From: Phoronis australis
Taxonomy: Eukaryota; Phoronida; Phoronidae
Direction: 5' to 3'
Assembly: GCA_002633005.1 (NCBI GenBank)
Contig: NMRA01000546.1
Span: 29,650 to 53,394 of the forward strand
Length of the DNA: 23,745 bases
The translations under genes were made by a program, and so were the position numbers. The number at the start of each line of letters is the position of its first letter. Within the stretch, counting starts at the first letter, position 1. Shown here piece after piece: positions 19,456-23,745 of the stretch. A model generated the notes under the pieces. That model worked only from the letters and a program-made list of their open reading frames with translations. It ran no database searches and was not told where the DNA came from.

Positions 19456-19492
19456 TATGAATACACAAGCACGGGTTTGTGTTAGTCAGATT
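19456..19492 (+). promoter_or_regulatory. Predicted LTR core promoter
   Basis: TATGAATA at 19456-19463 and initiator-like TCAGATT at 19486-19492 are about 30 bp apart, the normal TATA-to-start spacing. Predicted transcription start near A19488. Prediction from motif spacing only. Confidence 0.4.
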
Positions 19493-19888
19493 AAGTGAGT
19501 TGAGTCCAAGAAGATCAAGTCGGGAGATCAAGTAAGTTCAAGCAAGTTAATCAGGAGAACTACAGTTGAGTTGCAGTGAAGAGAATCAGCAGTTACAGCG
19601 ATAGTCAATAGAGAGCCAGCTATAGAAACAGCAGGTTATTGAATCAACGTGTGTAACAGTTGCTGAACGTGTCTCAGAATTTCGTCACAAGTCAAGGCTT
19701 CGCAGCACAGGCTGGAGCATAAACAGACATTACGTCGGACGTTTTGTTTGAGTAGGCTTGTGAACGTACGGTCGGGATTATTAAAGGATTAACTCGAACC
19801 AGTCTTCAGTCAGTCATCGCACCGAAAGCTATTAGCACCGGTCTGTAACAACCTGCGCCCACCCACACACGGGGAAAAACGTGACAAT

Positions 19889-19906
19889 TGGCGAGCACGC
19901 CAGGAG
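19889..19906 (+). other. Primer binding site
   Basis: TGGCGAGCACGCCAGGAG starts two bases after the LTR terminal CA. TGG is the complement of a tRNA CCA end, as expected for minus-strand primer sites. Which tRNA primes cannot be decided by eye. Confidence 0.65.
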
Positions 19907-19961
19907 CTTACTGACGGTAACAAGGTGTGATAAAGTGGACTGTTGGATTTAGCGACTCACT

Positions 19962-21044
19962 ATGGAGACAAGATCTCAACTAAGAGAGTTGATGGCCCTC
20001 GGACAAGAAATGGGTCTGCAAGGAGACAATCTCAGACAGTTTGTTGAAAAACAACACGCTGAAGCGCGTGCTCAGGCTGAGGCTGAGGCTGACGTGGAGG
20101 AGAGAAGGCAGGCTCGAGAGTCGCAGGAGAGAAGGCAAGCTCGTGAGGCCGAAGAAAGGGCGCGAGAGGCCGAACAGCAGATGGAGAGAAAAAGAATGGA
20201 ACACTAGAGGGCGCTAGCAGCACTGAAAGCTGAACAGGTTGCAGCGAAGGGTAGCCATGTTAGATCAACTGGTGGTGTAAAGCCGAAGCTACCTAAGTTT
20301 GACGAAAAGCAGGACGATATGGACAACTTCCTGGAGAGGTTTGAAAGATACGCAGAGAGTCAGGGTTGGACACAGAGTGAATCGGCAATTAGTCTCAGTC
20401 CCCTGTTAACAGGTAAGGGCCTGCAGGTTTATAATAGCCTTCCTATGGCTGATGCACTAAACTATGCTACACTCAAAAGAGCCTTGTTAAAGCGCTATGA
20501 GCTGACCGAGGAAGGCTGTCGCAGACAATTCCGGGAAGCGAGGGCTGAAAGGGGTGAGACAGCTTATCACTTTGTTGCCCGCATACAGCGCTACCTGGAC
20601 AGGTGGATCGACATGTCCGACTGTGACAAAGACTTTGCTGAGTTGAGAGACCTGTTAGTGCGTGAGCAGTACGTTAACACATGTACTAAAGACTTGGCCT
20701 TGTTCCTGCGAGAGCGGACACCTAAGACTGTTTCAGAGATGGTGGGCTTAGCAGAGAGGTATAATGAGGCCCATGGAGTGGATATAATGAGCACACAGTC
20801 AAAGAAATCCCAAGAACGACCAGTCAAGACAGACAACCAGAGAGTCGACCAGAAAAAAACTGACCTCGCAGGGGAAAGATGTTTCTTCTGTCACAAAACT
20901 GGACACCTGGCTAGAGACTGTCGGAAGCGGATACAAGGGATGCAACACCAAAAGTCAGCAGCGGTCAGCCACCGAGGTTCTCAGAGTAAGGATTTGGTGA
21001 AGCATGCTAACCCTGAACGCGCCTTCAAAGGAAGCTGCGTCTGA
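19962..21044 (+). pseudogene. gag with coiled coil, SCAN/retro-gag region and CCHC zinc knuckle; one internal stop
   Basis: The ATG at 19962 (METRSQLRELMALG) is 55 bp after the primer site and opens a frame of 81 codons rich in E, A, R and Q, likely a coiled coil (QARESQERRQAREAEERARE). A TAG at 20205-20207 interrupts it. The same frame then continues open to TGA at 21042-21044. The second part has capsid-like sequence (DNFLERFERYAESQGW, LLTGKGLQVYNSLP, REARAERGETAYHFVARIQR, LRERTPKTVSEMVGLAERY) and a zinc knuckle CFFCHKTGHLARDC (C-x2-C-x4-H-x4-C) near 20879. Gag would form the particle core and package RNA. The stop replaces one codon without shifting the frame, so it is a substitution; the copy cannot make full Gag. 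Confidence 0.82.
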
Positions 21045-21305
21045 AGGAGGGGTATGTTGGCATGAAGAAGGTCTCAGTGTTGAGAGATACAGGCTGCACG
21101 ACAATTGTGGTTCGAACCAGGAGATATGACCTGCCGGAAGTGGTCATGCGAGTTGGCGGACTCTACCAAGAGATGGCTGCCTGTCGCAAAGATCAACATC
21201 AAAACCCCGTACTACACAGGAGAAGTGTTTGCGATGTGTATGGAGCGTCCAGTGGCCGATTTGATTATCGGGGACGTGCCTGGCGCCTTGGACCCAGGCG
21301 ATGTT
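21011..21305 (+). pseudogene. Retroviral-type aspartic protease, broken by a frame change
   Basis: VSVLRDTGCTTIVVR (about 21071-21115) holds the catalytic D-T-G of a retropepsin, in the frame one base back from gag. After about 21140-21160 the protease similarity moves to the gag frame (LADSTKRWLPVAKI ... YYTGEVFAMC ... DLIIGDVPGA, to about 21287), the usual end with its IIG motif. No standard slippery heptamer is seen in the overlap with gag (21011-21041), and the second change returns to the starting frame. Two indels that cancel each other around the protease are more likely than programmed frameshifting. The enzyme would cleave the Gag-Pol polyprotein in intact relatives. Confidence 0.7.
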
Positions 21306-22229
21306 GAGCGACAGCAGAGAGGAACAACTGCCAACGAGGACAATACAGGCAATAGTCTTGTGGAGGGTCCGAAAGATGACTCTCAAAAGGGTACGACTTC
21401 CCAAGAGAAGAACCCAGTGACCTCAACTCTAGGGGGAGAAGAGGTGGCCGACAAGTCGGTGGAGACAGATCCTGATGAATCCAGCAGGGAAGCGGTAGCA
21501 GTGACTACCAGGGCTCAGGAAGAGCGACAAAAATCGGACATTAAACCGTTAGCTGTGTCCCCAACCATACAAGAAGTGGGACTAAAGCAGTTCAAAGAAG
21601 ACCAGCATGAAGATTCATCAATGAAAAAGTTATGGGAGCAAGCTGAAGCCAAAGTTCAGCGACAGACCAAAGGCAAGGGGTCATACATGATGGAGGTTCA
21701 GCGGGGAATACTCTATCGCACGTTCAAAAAGAAAGACGGTGACGAGGTGAAACACGTTGTCGTGCCGAGTAGTTTACGGAAGTCCGTGATGAGGCTCGCT
21801 CATGAGTCTATACTCGGTGGACACCTCGGTGTTAGGAAGACAACTGACCGTATCACCAGCAATTTCTATTGGCCAGGAGTGTCATCAGAAGTGACCCGAT
21901 TCTGCAGATCATGCGACATCTGTCAGAAGACAATCCCGAAAGGTCGAGTGACAAAGGTACTCCTGGGAGAGATGCCTTTGATGGAGGAGCCTTTCAAAAG
22001 GATCGCGATCGATCTGATTGGCCCTATAGCTCCAGTTTCTGACAAAGGAAACAGATACATTCTCACGGTGGTAGATTTCGCTACCAGGTATCCAGAAGCA
22101 GTGGCGCTACCGAAGATTGAGACAGAGCGTGTGGCTGAAGCATTATTAGAAGTCTTCAGTAGAGTAAGGTTCCCGCGAGAGACACTGAGTGATCGTGGAA
22201 CGCAGTTCACAGCGGAACTGATGAATTAG
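21288..22229 (+). pseudogene. Pol linker and integrase N-terminal and catalytic core, ended by a TAG
   Basis: This continues the open frame that starts at 21081. After the protease end comes a charged linker of ~110 residues (EDNTGNSLVEGPKDDSQKGT ... AVTTRAQEERQ), then the integrase. The zinc domain has H at 21801 and 21822 and a CRSCDIC cluster near 21903-21923. Core: IAIDLIGP with catalytic Asp at 22011, VDFATRYPEAVALP, then LSDRGTQF with the second Asp at 22191. TAG at 22227-22229 stops it before the catalytic Glu. There is no RT or RNase H between protease and integrase. Integrase would insert the cDNA into the genome. Confidence 0.8.
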
Positions 22230-22833
22230 GTCAGCAGGCTTGTGAGTGCAAAGCAGCTGTACATGACCCCTTACAATCCACGCTGTAACGGGCTCTGTGA
22301 GAGAATCAACGGTGTTCTTAAGGCCATGCTGAAGAAAATGTGTCAAGAAAGACCAAAGGATTGGGACCGGTATCTGCCAGCTGTCCTATTTGCTTATCGA
22401 GAAGTCCCGCAATCAAGCACAGGATTTTCACCCTTTGAGTTGTTATACGGCAGGACAATAAAAGGTCCTATGCAAATACTGAGCGAACTCTGGACAGGGG
22501 AAGACAGCAACGATATCCGTAATACTTACCAGTATGTCTTCGAGCTCAGGAACCGCTTAGAGGAGTCCTGCGAGTTGGCTAGAAAAAGTTTGTACAATGC
22601 ACAGGGTATTCACAAGCATTACTACGACAAGAAGGCCAGGGATGGGCAGTTTCAAGTGGGACAAAGAGTGTTGGTATTACTTCCCACAGACCACAACAAG
22701 CTTACTCTGCAATGGAAGGGGCCATACGAAGTTACGGAAAAAGTCAACCGTATGGACTACCCATTACCAGCAATTCGTAAACTAGGTCATCCGCCAGGTT
22801 CTCTGCGTAAACTAGGTCATCGCTTATGGACCA
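22230..22833 (+). pseudogene. Integrase remainder: catalytic Glu and GPY/F domain; RT-RNase H missing
   Basis: Same frame after the TAG. The catalytic Glu (22299-22301, in NGLCERING) is 35 codons after the second Asp if the stop is counted as one codon, the exact D-35-E spacing. Next come AYREVPQSSTGFSPFELLYG, LLPTDHNKLTLQWKGPYEVT (GPY/F module at about 22719) and NRMDYPL. From about 22770 the sequence no longer looks like integrase and becomes a 30-bp repeat (RKLGHPPGSLRKLGH), ending at a stop at 22836-22838. The frame has no ATG after the stop; GTG at 22242 is not a real start. Confidence 0.8.
22776..22821 (+). repeat. 16-bp direct repeat at the truncation point
   Basis: CGTAAACTAGGTCATC occurs at 22776-22791 and 22806-22821, 30 bp apart, just where integrase similarity ends. 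Confidence 0.8.
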
Positions 22834-22838
22834 GTTAG

Positions 22839-23745
22839 CTCTTCACACTTCGCGAGTCTCACTGGAGAGAAGCACCAGGAAGGTTGTTCTACATTTTGTA
22901 GCCCAAAATTACCAAAGTTCAAATATATTCCGCTAACTTGAAAGAGGAAAGACAAAACATATTATTACAGATGTCTAGGCCAATATCATGAGCCACCACT
23001 CGTAAGCAAATCAAAGATGTCCTTACTCGTTGCCTTATCTCGCACTACCACAATCGACTAGTTTTCAGTTCGCAGTGTAACGATACAATTCTCATAAATT
23101 CAACTTGTAATGACCCCATTCAATTTTAAACCATGCCCGAAGTACTCGGAAACAAATTATTGTTAGGTAAAACGAGTTTTTTCCCTGAAGTGCATCGTAA
23201 ATATCTGAGGTGAGTTTTCCACAAACAGCTACTTTTGGTTTAGAGCTGAATTTTAGCTCCCATACTACTATGGGCCGGGCCGGTCAAGGGCCAATTCCTG
23301 TTGTACGCACTACTTATAGCATTGGAATGAAACTGCTATATATAGAAAAAACTTGTATTAGTATACTGGTGTGAATATTATCAGTGATTTAAAACTTCGA
23401 ATTAACTAGACCCATTAATGTTAGTCCATGATGATAAACTAATATCAAAAGGCCAAAATTGGCAATTTTCGGCGACCCCATGTTAAATACAAAATTTTGT
23501 CTAATTTTCTTCAAACTCCTACATTTCAATCTTGATTATACTGACATCTGTTGGGTCTATCGGCAACTAACCGCACATGAAAGGCTTGGTCGAAAATTAT
23601 CGTTTTCTTACATGGACTTTCGGGTTTTTAGCGGCGATTCCACTGATCGAAGCGACAAAATAAGCCAAAACTTTGGCCATACCATGTTAAACATAAATTT
23701 TTTTCCAATTTTGCTGAAACTTGGCCACGTTTTTAACAAAATACT
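22839..23745. other. Non-coding flank to the right of the retrotransposon remnant
   Basis: No reverse transcriptase, LTR end or other gene recognised. Two similar segments, 23451-23520 and 23663-23731, share CATGTTAAA...AATTTT.(T/G)C...AAAC spaced about 214 bp, perhaps a decayed dispersed or tandem repeat. Otherwise AT-rich unique sequence. Confidence 0.5.

Larger units (their letters stand above)
19184..19886 (+). repeat. 5' LTR (703 bp)
   Basis: Begins TGTCAG and ends GTGACA, giving perfect 5-bp terminal inverted repeats TGTCA/TGACA, and the primer binding site follows two bases later. The start is inferred without a second LTR; another TGTCA at 19151 is a less likely start. Predicted U3 contains heat-shock elements (19306-19442); a TATA-like TATGAATA at 19456 lies 32 bp before an initiator-like TCAGATT (19486). 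An ATTAAA polyadenylation signal lies at 19780-19785, so R would begin near 19488 and U5 follow the signal. Confidence 0.72.
19184..22833 (+). mobile_element. Defective Ty3/gypsy-type (Gmr1-like) LTR retrotransposon, 3' truncated
   Basis: Order: 5' LTR (19184-19886), primer binding site (19889), gag (19962-21044), protease (about 21011-21305, shifted), integrase (about 21670 to 22770). RT, RNase H, polypurine tract and 3' LTR are not present before the window's end. Integrase follows the protease in one open frame through a charged linker. As I recall, this protease-integrase-RT-RNase H order, like that of Ty1/copia, marks the Gmr1 group of Ty3/gypsy elements in deuterostomes and other animals. 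Two in-frame TAG codons and two frame changes show that it is inactive. Target-site duplication cannot be tested without the 3' end. Confidence 0.85.

Noticed and set aside
21011-21044. Programmed -1 frameshift between gag and protease
   Set aside because: No canonical slippery heptamer in the overlap, and the frame changes back inside the protease.

Overview
The window is animal nuclear DNA. It has a spliced gene with GT-AG introns, AT-rich introns full of minisatellites, pol III SINE-like heads and a Ty3/gypsy-type LTR retrotransposon. No bacterial operon structure, rRNA or CRISPR array is visible. The style suggests a marine invertebrate, possibly a hemichordate, amphioxus or echinoderm, but this is inference only. 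N bases at 11247 and 11708 suggest a draft assembly.

Left and centre (about 1-10050): four exons of a BTB-BACK-kelch gene on the + strand, at 1616-1744, 3746-4618, 5250-5375 and 9947-10041. Together they encode the end of the BTB domain, the whole BACK domain and about 4.5 kelch repeats. Splice phases are consistent throughout (1/1, 1/1, 1/1, then 0). The repeat-1 motif GGRWSDS, the length of the linker and the order of repeats recall IPP (actin-binding protein IPP). The first coding exon lies left of the window. The exon that should complete kelch repeats 5 and 6 was not found. The introns hold many tandem arrays with units from 22 to 88 bp. One 60-bp triplication crosses the 5' splice site of exon 3746-4618.

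Centre-right (10050-19180): repeat-rich DNA. It contains a 10-copy 50-bp array, two tRNA-like SINE heads, a possible remnant of a GIY-YIG/Penelope-like element, the second copy of a hairpin-capped modular repeat (first copy at 7883), and an 88-bp array. On the - strand, 12594-12891 looks like a real internal exon of an unidentified gene, antisense to the presumed last intron of the kelch gene.

Right (19184-22833): a defective LTR retrotransposon. A 703-bp 5' LTR (TGTCA...TGACA) is followed by a primer binding site, a gag with coiled coil and CCHC knuckle, a frame-shifted protease, and then directly an integrase. This PR-then-IN order is the copia-like order of Gmr1-type Ty3/gypsy elements. 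Reverse transcriptase, RNase H and the 3' LTR are missing, and gag and integrase each carry an in-frame TAG. Upstream of a predicted TATA/initiator, the LTR has a cluster of canonical heat-shock elements, which is the most striking regulatory signal in the window. The last 900 bases show no gene.
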